Assembly: GCA_000149265.1 (NCBI GenBank)
Contig: CH003041.1
Coordinates: forward strand, 1,094,977 to 1,158,976
Origin: Ciona savignyi
Lineage: Eukaryota; Chordata; Ascidiacea; Phlebobranchia; Cionidae
Reading direction: 5' to 3'
Length of the DNA: 64,000 nucleotides
The notes under the pieces were generated by a model that saw only the letters and a list, made by a program, of their open reading frames with translations, ran no database searches and was not told the origin of the DNA. The translations under genes were made by a program, and so were the position numbers. Shown in pieces: positions 11,022 to 21,837 of this stretch (position 1 is the first letter of the stretch; every line of letters begins with the position of its first letter).

Positions 11022-11446
11022 CTTAAAAGTCTAAATCTTCATCTGGTTCCAGTAAATCTTCTAATAATTCGTTCCAGGAAGTACTACTGGAGCTTGCTGA
11101 TCTGTGGATCAAACAAAAACTATAAGCAAACTTCAGGTGGCCATTCGAGTGCCGCCGTTTAATCCTTAATTAGTGTATTTAAAAAAAAGCTTATTTCGAA
11201 CCTAATATGTTTATTTTTGTAGAATATATACAGTTTATTATCACTGAGATCTTCTTAAAAAAGAAAAAATTGTTGTTCACTTCTTACTGCCTAGGTAAAA
11301 GAGAGCTGAATAATGTATTTTTGTCAAAAAGCTTACCTTCTTCTGGAATTCCGCGTTATTGTACGAAAAGTGTCACAATTGCCCAAAAAATTCTGGTTGA
11401 ACAGCAAGATTATTGTAGCAAACAAAATAACTAACCTAATCATCAT
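11022..11446 (-). CDS. Small secreted peptide precursor, divergent third member (62 aa)
   Basis: Exon 1 (11337-11446) and exon 2 (11022-11101) join with the same phase as the copies at 5576-7211 and 8311-9199 (AG|A). The 62 residues are: signal peptide 1-22 (MMIRLVILFATIILLF...FLG); a short basic stretch with R28, R32 and RRR at 35-37; a Ser-rich linker (SASSSSTS); and an acidic tail 46-62 (WNELLEDLLEPDEDLDF, eight D/E). The tail aligns with the other two genes through a W-(N/D)-E, L-(E/D)-P and D-x-x-D-F pattern. A donor (GTGGGT) follows the stop directly, so a 3' untranslated exon is likely. One Cys (C24) remains in the mature part. Homology to the pair is plausible, not certain. Confidence 0.58.
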
Positions 11447-12582
11447 TTTATAAATTGATACTGCAAGACTGTGCATAAAGTAAGGAAGGAACAAGTTTTA
11501 AAAGCGTGCGTGCACGCAGAAAACGAGTTTCGGCAAATAGGAAACAATAGCCTATATCGATTTATCGTAAACAGTTAAAGTGTGAGTAAGCGAAAACTGC
11601 CAATAACTACCAATATATATTCGGGAAATCACCACAAACAGCAAAGAAAACCTTTTTTGATTAGGATGTTTTTCGATTATCATATTTTTAAATTAAATAA
11701 GATTAAAAGCTTAACGTTTAAGCGATTGACTTGCTTTAAATATCATTATGGATTCCCTATGATTCCGAAGGAAACACATTTTGATTTTACCTAGTTTATT
11801 TTTTTATATTTTTTTGCGTTACGATGGTACGTGACAGACATGTCCGCTCGCCAGGTTATTGGGTAGAACGCGTTATCGAATCAATTTGAAAATTTTAGGA
11901 ATCCTAACTTATATGCCAATAGTTTGCCTTGACTTTTAATTTAAAAAACACCTTAGTGAAATTTTCGGTATCCGGGAAAATCTATAAAAGAGGTCAAGTT
12001 TAACCATTATTGCCGATATCTTCGGATTAGAAATCCCCCAAAATAGAATAGGCCGAACCAATCATAAATACAATCTTATTTCGCAAATAAATGAGGTGAA
12101 AACATAAAAGGAAATAAATAAATATATAATTTAATAACGAACAAAAAGATGCGTATGCCGCAAACTTATCTTTAACCCCTTTTCCGAGAAATGGTTGATT
12201 CTCTCTAAATGCTACTCTATTCGATCTTAAAACAGAATTTCCGCCATCGTGGTATAAAACATGATCGCCCTATCCATCCTAAATCGTAATCAAATTCGCC
12301 ATTTTATTGACCGTATGCACATACACCATAAAGCAATATAACCCAGCGATGATATTATTGCTCGATAGATACAATACTTGAGATATTTTAATGGCAAGCT
12401 TTGTGTCAAAGGGAGTGTAGACACGTTGTGCATAATTACCAGAGTTTAAACCGAACTCTTATTTAATTATCAACACAAAAAATATGTGACATCCAAAGAC
12501 TGGTCTAAATACCAAGTACTCATTTGACAACCATATCTATTGTATGCTACTCATGCAAGCTTGTTGAATGCGGTGAACTAGA
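11447..12582. other. Interval with no recognised gene
   Basis: AT-rich sequence between the peptide cluster and the 3' end of the P450. The longest open frame (11582-11794 plus) has no recognisable feature. Confidence 0.45.
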
Positions 12583-15500
12583 TTAGTTAGTAATGCGAGG
12601 TTTCAGTGAAACTTTATATGAAAAGGGAGAATGAATTAATCCGGAGAGGCCATCATCGAATGGAGGAAGATGTTCACTCTTTGGATCCGGAAGAATTTCA
12701 AACCTCTTGATAATGTTGGCAAGGAAGAGATAGATTTCAATCCTCGCCAACTTTTCACCGAGGCACGAACGAGCTCCGATACCAAACGGGATCACTTTCC
12801 GTGAAAGAATAAACTTTCCATCCTTATCAATATGCCGGTGAATATCAAACTTGGACGGATCCTTCCAAACGTTAGGGTCGGAGTGGCACGCATCAATGTT
12901 AGCCGTTACCTTGTGGAGAAATAATATTAATCACATTATACCATTATTAAACCGGCATAATGGTAACATAGCGGATTAAAGGGTTATTGAATTGAAGAAA
13001 CGTCTGAACCATACACAACACACTGCAAAAGCTCCGGTAATCCGATGGTGGGCGCGGGGTGATCGGACGTTTGCCCGTGTGTTAACCTCCTTGGTTTTAC
13101 AACTCACGGGGATAAACATGAATATCCCATCCTATGCTATACTTTTCTGTCCGGAAAAAATACCTCGATCATTTTTGTATCCTAATTTCCACTTATTAAA
13201 TAATACCCACATACTCACTAAGCTTTCATAATATAACGATCAATGGTATATCAAACCTTTGTATCCTTCGGTATCCTGTATCCCTTTATATCAACATCTT
13301 TAGTGGTTAAATGCTGAATGCCAAGTATTACAGTTGTTTTGTAACGAAGAATTTCTTGTATGAATGCTCTGAACAATGGTAGCTTATCTCTGTGGTCAAC
13401 ACGTGGCAAGACTTGTTCGCCTGCGGAAACCAAGATTGTGTCATCCCATAGTTGGGTTACAACCTTTCAATTTTATTCCACAGCACTCAAATATAAAAGG
13501 AAATTATAAAAATAGTGTAAAACCACATTTTTACAATAAGGCCACTCCAGAGTAAACCTGCTTAAAAACACTTGTACGGCCCGTTGGTTTAACGGTTAAG
13601 TGCGTCGCCTTTCAATCAAAGGGTTGACGGTGCAAAACTGGTCGTTAGCTAGTAGGTTGTGTCCTTGGGCAAGGCACTTTACGGACATTGCCTGAACCCA
13701 GCGGATTAATGGGTTCTACCAAATTGAAGGAACGTGTCTATCATATACAATACACTGCAATATCTCAGGTAACCCGACGATGGGCGCGAGGTGATCTGAC
13801 GATTGCCCGTGTGTTAACCCCCTTGGTTTTCCCATTCACGGGGATAAAGATGAATATCCTATCCCATCCACTTATATTGTACAAAACATCCCAATTCAAA
13901 CCGTTCTTCGATTAACCGTTGCATATATCTAATCATATTCTAACCTATTTCTTGCATTAGTTCGTTGTATATGCGAGCTTGTAGGTCTGGGTAGTGTAAC
14001 ATGGCAATCATGCACCACAAGAGAGTAGTCGTAGTAGTTTCGGTTCCAGCTATGAATAAGTCACTTATGCTGTGGAGTAGTTGCTTTTCCTAAAAAAAGT
14101 AAAAATGAAGTATAATTAGAAAGTGTCACGACAAGCTACGCCGGATTAATGTTTTAATTTAAGAGTTGAAGCTAAATTATCACTGATAATAGGTTCCTTT
14201 TGGAAAAGCTTTGGCAAGGATGCAATCAAGAAAGAGTTATTAAATCAGATTAAAGCTTTCAAATAGGGTAGCTATTATGACCTAGATGTAAAGATTTATA
14301 AAAACCCAATGTGTAGTACTTTACTTCAGGGAAAATTCCTCAACATGTAAAATACAAAATATTTTTTAGTCGGTTAATTTGAAATACCAGTGGATAACTG
14401 ATTAGGATGACACCAAATAGAATTAAAATTGGTGCATCTGGTAAGGCTATATGCCTGAAATAGCAAATTTGTTAGTAAAAGTCGTGGTTTGTGTTTACGG
14501 GACGTAGGGGAATTAAGGATCGACTGTGTTCTTTTCACAACTTTAATCACGATTTTGGTTTAGGCATACATGAAACCAGGGGTCATCGGGTGAATGCTTC
14601 TTCATCTCAATTAGAAAAGCATCGATGTAATCGGATGGTTCGTTCTCGTCCAGATTTTCAATGTGCTCTTCGATTTCTTTGCGGTTGAAATCTTGGAAAA
14701 TATCACACATATGTTGTCCTGGTTTACTTGAAATAATTACCGTATATGTAAAAAAAAGTCGACTCATCAAGCGCAATAAAAAAGGAATTGTCTGAATTAA
14801 GACAATACACAACTGGAAACAGGGAACAAAGCAAATAAATAGAAAAAAGACTGAAATTAACATATTCTTTTTGTAACCTTACCAACAATGTCCTGATGTA
14901 CATCTAATGAATACTTGAACGATTCCTTAAATGGCTGGATATGACGTAGAAAGGGGAAGAGCATCATCATAGATTTGTTTCCGGAATGCTTCGGGTCGCT
15001 CCAACTAGAAATGGATCAATTCATTTCAGTATGCAATGCATTTTAATAATGGTAAGGCTGAATTAAGCATGAAACCAATCTTTCTGTTTGTGCTATAACC
15101 CACAATTGTTAGACTATTTTGTTTTGCTAGTACAGATGGGTGTGGAATGCTAGGATTATGTCCATAAACCTTCGATGGACTCCTAACTACATTTAATTGA
15201 GTATTTTTCATGTGATTAGTCGCAGTAAACATTATGCGATAGGCACTTTGTGGTTACCTTGTTTATAGTAAACTGGAGTCGATGTTTATTATTTTCTTTA
15301 CGAAAATAATGTGTTCCTAAATTTATAAACAAACTGTATTTGCCTTGGGCGTAAGAATCCATCCTAATAGGACGCAATGGCAATTACAATACATTAATAT
15401 GGAGGATCCACGGTAGCCACCAGGGGGAATTTAGGCCATAGAAGGTACATTACTTCAGTGCCCTGAGCTATCATGGATCCGGGATATAGCCGTCAAGTCG

Positions 15501-17874
15501 GTCCGTGTCCTGTAAGAAACTAAATGCTTGACCGGGATAGATGCAAGATCATTACACGCAATGGCAATAGTCCGATGGGGTTTAAATCATTCTTCCAACC
15601 TGTTAAAGTTGGCTTTAACCACTTTCCTGAAAGCAGGATCGTTGTGTTCGAAACTTTTTCCGAAGACGATGGAGCAAATGACGTTTGCTACGGACGTTCC
15701 CACAATCATCTGTAGAAATTAGCTTTTTTTAATGTCACTAACAAACTCTGCTTTTTCGTCTTGGTGATTTAATGGCCGAACCAAGTTTATCACGTAAAGT
15801 AAATAGTAGGTTGAACATCCTCTAAATATCGGTGGCCCAATGACGGGTTTCCTGGATTTTGCTCATGTTTGATTTGATTTTTGAAAATCAGCGTATTTTT
15901 TTCCATTTATTAAGATATTCTTAAAATCGACTTCAGTTCCCCTTTAAAAGTACATAAGCACAAGTTAATAAGCGCAGCGCTACAAAAGGGTCAATACGAT
16001 GATAAGTTATAAAGTACATAGCAGGTTATGGGGATAAGCAAAGCATAACGTATTGGCTTATTAAAAACTCCTTTATCCCCAATATAAGAACAAGTTTATT
16101 CTGTAATTATCCGCAATCTACTATGTGGGGCATAAAGGCCATTTTCAAGCCGAAATAAAAATATATAATATATATTTTACCTTGACATTTGTTGGTTTCC
16201 CATCTAAAGTGTCTAGTTCTTTGACCATATCTTGAGCTATTTCTGATATTCTTGTTTCTATTGAACGCTTCCCAATTCCTAGTCTATACAGGTAAATTAC
16301 CGATTTTAAACAGGCGTTTAAACAGTAAATAAGCACAGTATATTTACCCAATTACAAGAAGTGTGCTTTCATTTTGGTTTTAAAAGCGTTTATGATAAGA
16401 AGAGCGATTCATGTTTATCCTCGTAAATTGAAAAACGCAACGGACGTTAACACAAAAGTAATTGTCAGATTACATCGCGCCCGCCGACGAGTTACTGGAG
16501 CTATTGCAGTGTGTTTTATATAGTTAAAACATTTCTTTAATTGAGTAGAACCCATAATCCACTGATTTAATGCTTTATTGATGTAGTGTTTGTTTAACTA
16601 ACAAATGGGTCTATTTAATAACACAATAACACAGCCGACCAATGGACTAGAACGGGATACTGTTGCTTATCGTAGAATTGAAAAACAAGTAAGCTATAAA
16701 ACACATTCATTGGATGACTTGCAACAGGCGGATTCGGTGGATGTATAGCAGCGCTATGTTTCTTGTTTGATATTCCTTCAATCATGAAAGGCTTGTATAT
16801 TATGGTGAAGGCCCGTTAAATGTCAACGACACAACAACGCATTTTGAATATAGCAGAATTAAAATGAAGCTAGTATTGTGGTAAGTGGTGCATGTATATT
16901 CTAGTTTGTTCAAGCCATGAGATATCGCTATGAAACTCACCCACGTAGAGTACTAAGACTAAATTGCCGGACTTGGCCAAACTCCGGAGAATAAGGCGGG
17001 AACGCCAACCCATAACCCTCGGTTAAAGCATTTACCAACAGTATGTGTGGTCTGGATTGAAAAGCAGCCATGTTTTTCACGAAGGCCTGGATATAATTGT
17101 ATGTTTTTAAACTTTGGTATGTATTACTTGAAAGCTGTTCAGTGTTGGGTAGATAGTATCTACAATGGCCCCGGTAAATGTGTTTGGAACTAATAGTGTC
17201 AACTGACATGTGGATATTATTTGCTTATTATTGTTCGCTTAGGTTTGGCGACCACGTCCGCTTTATTTATTTAATTATATCCTTTTTCTTTTAAATGACG
17301 TGTTTTAGCGACTGTCCGTCTTTTTCTGTTCCTGTGTCGTGATTTGATTCGTTTGCCATTTTTTAATACTGGGCAAAAAATAAATAAACTAAACTAAACC
17401 AATTAGTGGTTGAAGGCGAAACTGCAGAATTCCCGACAAGCTAGATTATGGGGTATTGAGTTGCAGGGAAGGCTATATACAGCAATTTTAACATAATCCT
17501 ATTCTTACCGGTGGTTTGTATTTTTAGACTGAGTTTAAAGGCATTTTCAAATTCATCATTTAATATGCTACTACAAAGTACCTTACCTCGTGTATGACAT
17601 CATAAGTGCTTAAAACTACAACGTCATCAGATCCGAATCTCACAGACATGATTGGCCCAAATTTATCACGTGACCATTTCGCCATTACCGTATGGGCTGA
17701 TTTTCCAAGATAGGGTAAAGCCCCCATGACGGGAATTCCCCTAACCCCAGGTGGAAACTGGGGGTGGGGAAACTTCCACCAATAATGATAGAAGACAAAG
17801 CCGATTGTAACCAACCCGATCAAACCAGATAGAATCAAATTCCAACTCAACATTTCAAACAAAAACGAAGACAT
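12583..17874 (-). CDS. CYP2-clan cytochrome P450, nine exons, 508 aa
   Basis: Microsomal haem mono-oxygenase. Exons in order: 17587-17874, 16941-17086, 16181-16283, 15600-15709, 14883-15004, 14570-14691, 13945-14089, 13257-13420, 12583-12909. All junctions keep frame and total 1527 nt, a usual length and exon number for CYP2 genes. Seen: an N-terminal membrane anchor (LILSGLIGLVTIGFVFYHYW) then the proline-rich hinge (FPPGVRGIPVMG); GYGLAFPPYSPEFGQVRQFS in exon 2; the I-helix AGTETTTTT (311-319); ExxR as EILR (368-371); and the haem loop FGIGARSCLG (442-451) with Cys449 as thiolate ligand. Every hallmark is present, so it is probably functional. The substrate cannot be told from sequence. SINE-A copies sit in introns 7 and 8 and between other exons. 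Confidence 0.93.
12985..13135 (+). repeat. SINE-A, 3' half
   Basis: It starts in the core ('gaattgaagaaacg') and runs through 'gatggtgggcgcggggtgatc' relatives to 'gaatatcccatcc'. It lies in the last intron of the P450. Confidence 0.75.
13575..13870 (+). repeat. SINE-A, full length
   Basis: Head 'acggcccgttggtttaacgg', core 'ccttgggcaaggcacttta', tail 'gaatatcctatcccatcc'. It lies in intron 7 of the P450. Confidence 0.85.
15388..15560 (+). repeat. Copy of the 'gaccgggatagatgcaagat' element
   Basis: It shares with 31030-31215 (other strand) and 36781-36920 the blocks 'aatttaggccat', 'tatcatggatccgggatat', 'gtcaagtcgg' and 'gcttgaccgggatagatgca'. It lies in intron 4 of the P450. Confidence 0.7.
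16405..16690 (-). repeat. SINE-A, diverged
   Basis: 'attcatgtttatcctcgtaa', 'ttactggagctattgcagtg' and 'agtagaacccataatccac' occur in family order. It lies in intron 2 of the P450. Confidence 0.65.
17225..17398 (+). repeat. ACTAAA-tailed short repeat
   Basis: It contains 'ttaaatgacgtgttttagcg', 'actgtccgtctttttctgtt', 'cctgtgtcgtgatttg' and ends in 'aataaataaactaaactaaa'. Other copies lie at 47027-47190 and 47521-47705 (minus) and 63860-63996 (plus), with shorter ones near 24268-24345 and 61905-61972. The tail of short tandem units suggests a retroposed element. Confidence 0.65.
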
Positions 17875-18249
17875 GCTTATATTTCTAAATTGTTGTGATT
17901 TAGATCATTTATAAATTGCTAATTTGTCAGAACTTGAAACCTAAAATAATATTAATTTAATTCGCATGCATTTAATGCGGCTTCACTAAACTCCTGAATA
18001 AGAAATAATGCAAGACATGTAAATAGTACAGTAATCAAATTTCTTTTTTTAAAGGAGACTCAACATTTCGTAACAACTTGACTATAAACTCAATGCTCAA
18101 AGCAAAGAGGATTGCCTGTGTGTTAATACCCTTGGTTTTCTATTTTTATCCGAATAAACATAAAATAAGTAATAACGAGTATCTTTTGCTTGGAAATGGT
18201 CCAATGTCGGTTTTTTAAAGCAGTTTTTGTACCGGACACGATATTTTAA

Positions 18250-18540
18250 ACCCTACGCCTAAACCCCTACAATTAAACTCTTTACAATGATTTATTATAT
18301 TTCATCTACCATTAATGCACAAGTTTCAATTGAACTTTAAACAATTAAACCCCTACAGCTGAATATCTACAATTTAAACTTTACAACTAAACCCCTACAA
18401 TTGATCTCTTTACAACTAACCCCCTACAACTGAATACCTTTCAACAAACTCCGTACTCCTGAAAACCTTACGATTGAACTCTTTACAGGTGAACTTATAA
18501 AACTGAATTTTCTAACAGCTAAATTTCATACAACTGAACC
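18250..18540. repeat. Degenerate tandem array of 'cctacaactgaa'-type units
   Basis: Units of roughly 15-18 bp such as 'cccctacaattaaactcttt' and 'cccctacaactgaatacctt' repeat with many substitutions. Confidence 0.65.
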
Positions 18541-19688
18541 ACTAAGCCCCCTCCCCATTTACCCCTTTCCGATATCTCTAACTATGACCACCGCAGGACC
18601 ATGACTTTTACGTAATGCTTAAAATGAAGTTGACATTTAATATGTACACTCACATAGCAGCTGGTGTGCAAATATTTGCGTTCCTATCTACGAAGTTACA
18701 GAAGAGCATACAAACGCCTCGTTCAAATAAATAAAGTCTAGCTTTTAAACTGTCTGAAACGCAATCCGTAGCAGTGTGAACCTCTTTAATGTCCCTTTAT
18801 TAGCATTAGTACACATGAGCGCTTAGTGAAGAAGCAAAATTTCTTCATTCGTCTGGTCGGAAATACTGGTATAGCAAGTGTTTAGCAGACATTGCGTTTT
18901 GTGGGCTATAAATCCTATTGCCTGCGGGAATAAGCTCCAAATAACATCTCTTAAATGTTACATCAGGTAAAAACTGTCATGTTATTGATTTAGCATTGCG
19001 ATTCAAAATATATTGGTATTTTCCCCCGATTTAGAATCACTAATGAGTAAGTGGTTTGAAACATTTTTAGAAAAAATCTACACACACCGAAGTTAAGAAT
19101 TCAACAATTGATAGATAACACAACCTATACATATATGAAAGAATAGCATTTTTGGATTACAAACCCAGGGGAATTCCCCGAAGCCGTAAAAAAACTAAAT
19201 CGGACTTTTTTAACAGAAATTTAGCTTCTTTTCACTAGAGCGCTTATTAAACAACACTCTTATATTTAAAATTTCTGTGCTGAAATACTCGGCCATTAAC
19301 CACTGTTGTTTAAAACATTACAAAGTAACAAATGACCTCCGAAAATATGCTAGAATTGTCCATGAATCATGAACGTAACAGACATGCCCTATCGCCCCAA
19401 AATTTTCAAAATAAAGTTTTTGAAACATCACAATATGTTAGATAACTTGGTATTTTTCCCCTGAATCATGGAAATATATTGTAAAAATTGTAACAAGAAG
19501 TGCTGTTTTTCTAAAGTCTGTTATAGTAGACCTCGAGAAAATATGTAACAATTAGTGCCTGGTACCCACTTATTATTTATTGTTGTTCATATTCTCTATC
19601 TTCTTGCACGTTGTTTGTGTCCCTGGAAAAGGTATTTAGCGGACACCCGCTGGATTATTGGGGTGAAACTTAAGAACATGGGAAACAT

Positions 19689-19974
19689 TTCCGATTAGCT
19701 CAGTGGGCTAGTTTGTCGGCTTTTAGCCCAAGGTTTTTAGGTCGGTAACTGGTCAATAGCTAGTTGGTTGTGTCCTTGGGCAAGGCACTTAACCGAAATT
19801 GCCTGAACCCAGCGGATTAATCGGTTTTACCAAATTGAAGGAACGTGTGAGTTACACAACACAGTGCAATAGCTCAACCCGACGATGGGCGCAGGTGATC
19901 CGACGATTTCCCGTGTGTTAACCCCCTTGGTTTTCCCATTAACGGAGATAAACATGAATATCCTGTCCTATCCA
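19689..19974 (+). repeat. SINE-A with a more tRNA-like head
   Basis: The head 'tccgattagctcagtgggct' followed by 'agtttgtcggcttttagccc' is nearer to a real tRNA 5' half than other copies. The rest is standard, ending 'tgaatatcctgtcctatcc'. Confidence 0.85.
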
Positions 19975-20361
19975 ATTTCACTGATACATCCATTAATTCG
20001 GGCCCGTCATTTCTCGATCAAGTAGGGTCCATCATAAAAAACAACAGCTTAGCCAAGTCCGACTGTGCTTCACAATGTTAATTTATAAGCCGTATCCACA
20101 CAAACTAAGAGTAATAACAGGGGTTTTTTCCTTTTTAATGTACATAAGAAAAAATTGAGGCTTAACAAACCTTTCTTTTAACATTAAAATCAACCGATAA
20201 AATCAAGCATAAAATAAATTTTCGTACTATTTATAATCAGATAACTCGGGGACGATATGAAAATCTACATTCTATATTATTTTCTGCACGATTACCCTAT
20301 TATTATTATAAAGTATTATCCCAGAACAACAGATGGGAAGCAGGAATTTAGGATCGAAGTA

Positions 20362-21048
20362 ATGAACGCGCATTCATATAATATTGAGATTGGAGTTGAA
20401 AGCGGCCAAGTGGAAGAGTCTGTTTTAGGGATATTTCATTCGATTTTACTGCATCGGTCCACAGGAAAATTTCATTATCGCCAAGAAGGGACTTATTCTG
20501 TTGGGACTGTGGGTACAGAGGACGTAGATTGTGAATTCGTTGATTTTACGTATGTCAGTGTCGCTTCGAAAGCTCTTGATGCAATAGTACGTAAGCATGT
20601 AAGTGCATTTCGGCAACAACTGGAACAAAAGTCGGTAAATGGGTTGGCGTCTGGAACAATAACCCTTGAGTTTTACCAAAAGCGACGGAATCGTTGGCCG
20701 TTCAATGACGAATGCGTACCTTGGGAAATTTGGAACTTACAGATTGTAGAACGAGTTATGTCATCTGAAAATGAGAGGGTTGTCGCGAGAGAGACTGCTG
20801 GAGCAAGGTTGGCTGAAAAAGTGGCTTCTATTGTTGAGGCTGTTGGCCGACATGAATTCGTCCCGAAAATGCCAACTCAATCCGATTTATCCCTAGTATT
20901 CGAAACATCATTGGTAGACGTGCAGCCATATCTCTTTAAAATCTACCACACCTTTGGTAACTCTGGTTTTAACGGATCGAGTGGAAATAACTCGAACACA
21001 GTTGGTTCCACTGTCCGAAGACTTTTCAGAGACACCCTAACATTATAA
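20362..21048 (+). CDS. ATG101: ATG101, autophagy-initiation HORMA protein, 228 aa, single exon
   Basis: A subunit of the ULK1/ATG1 kinase complex that stabilises ATG13 and recruits downstream factors at the phagophore. It is a close match over its whole length to human ATG101: LLHRSTGKFHYRQEGTYS, VGTVGTEDVDCEFVDFTYV, SLEFYQK-like TLEFYQKRRNRWPFNDEC, EFVPKMPTQSDL, DVQPYLFKI and the C-terminus MRRLIKDTLAL-like VRRLFRDTLTL. The WF finger is present as W112-P-F114. The frame is open 35 codons further upstream, but conservation begins at MNAHSYNIEI, so I start at 20362. AATAAA signals follow at 21368 and 21395. There is no intron in the coding region. HORMA fold and role are from the family. Confidence 0.95.
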   Translation: MNAHSYNIEIGVESGQVEESVLGIFHSILLHRSTGKFHYRQEGTYSVGTVGTEDVDCEFVDFTYVSVASKALDAIVRKHVSAFRQQLEQKSVNGLASGTITLEFYQKRRNRWPFNDECVPWEIWNLQIVERVMSSENERVVARETAGARLAEKVASIVEAVGRHEFVPKMPTQSDLSLVFETSLVDVQPYLFKIYHTFGNSGFNGSSGNNSNTVGSTVRRLFRDTLTL

Positions 21049-21837
21049 TCATTGTTTCTGAAAGTGCAAACTAAGTTAAATGGTCTTTACTGTATATTTT
21101 CACTGTCTTTAATTGTTTTTTTTCTGTTACATTTTTTGTTTGCATTGTTTTTTAAATTTTTTTCTGCTTTTTCATAATGATGTATTCAGAATTTCATACC
21201 TGGTCAGACTTCGTAAAAAAAAGAAAATTTAACGTATAGAGTTTATGTTTAGTGTGGAAATATTGGTATTTGTTTATATATACAATACTATTGTAATTTT
21301 ATGTATGCATGGAAAAAAGAAAGGTTTTCATGACTGGGCAATGTAAATCAACTGCTAAATGGGCAATAATAAAAAGGGTAACTACCGGTGTATGAATAAA
21401 AATATTGATTTAAATTAAATTTCTTTTTGACTGGCAAAATATAGGCTGTAGTCTATGTTAGCATCATGACTAATGAAATTTACAGTATGAATTAATTTAA
21501 ATTGTGGCTGGCCTATAAAACGTTAAAAAAGAATTGTGCTCACCCCATAGTTTAACTTTGTTATATGCTCATTGTATTATTTACCGTTACACGATTATAC
21601 AAGTTGTTTACTATTGTATCTATAATGTTTAATATTATTGTTTGTGTTATTTCTCTTTTCTTATATGTTTCAGTTATAAATTTATAGTACCAGTATATTT
21701 GTGTACAATTGTACTTTTGTTTGAAATGATGGTTTTGAATTTTAAGGACACACACTTGCAATTAGGAAATATTAATAATTTAATGGATTTATAGCACAAT
21801 AACTTAATAAAATAGCCTAACAACATTACTTGGCAAA
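21049..21837. other. ATG101 3' UTR and NOMO upstream region
   Basis: AT-rich. AATAAA hexamers at 21368-21373 and 21395-21400 fit the ATG101 3' end. The remaining 440 bp to the NOMO start should hold its promoter; I see no clear TATA box or other site. Confidence 0.5.

Larger units (their letters stand above)
17875..20361. other. Interval between divergent P450 and ATG101 genes
   Basis: The P450 starts leftwards and ATG101 rightwards, so both promoters must lie here. It holds a SINE-A tail fragment (about 18110-18185), a degenerate short tandem array (18250-18540), a full SINE-A (19689-19974) and otherwise AT-rich sequence. No coding exon was seen. Confidence 0.5.

Noticed and set aside
13688-13915. 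Similar open frames of 60-100 codons (MPEPSGLMGSTKL..., also at 4879, 37503, 40334, 61286)
   Set aside because: All are the same frame of SINE-A copies. They recur because the SINE recurs and are not genes.
19689-19760. Possible tRNA gene at 'tccgattagctcagtgggct'
   Set aside because: It is the head of a SINE-A copy, followed directly by the SINE core.
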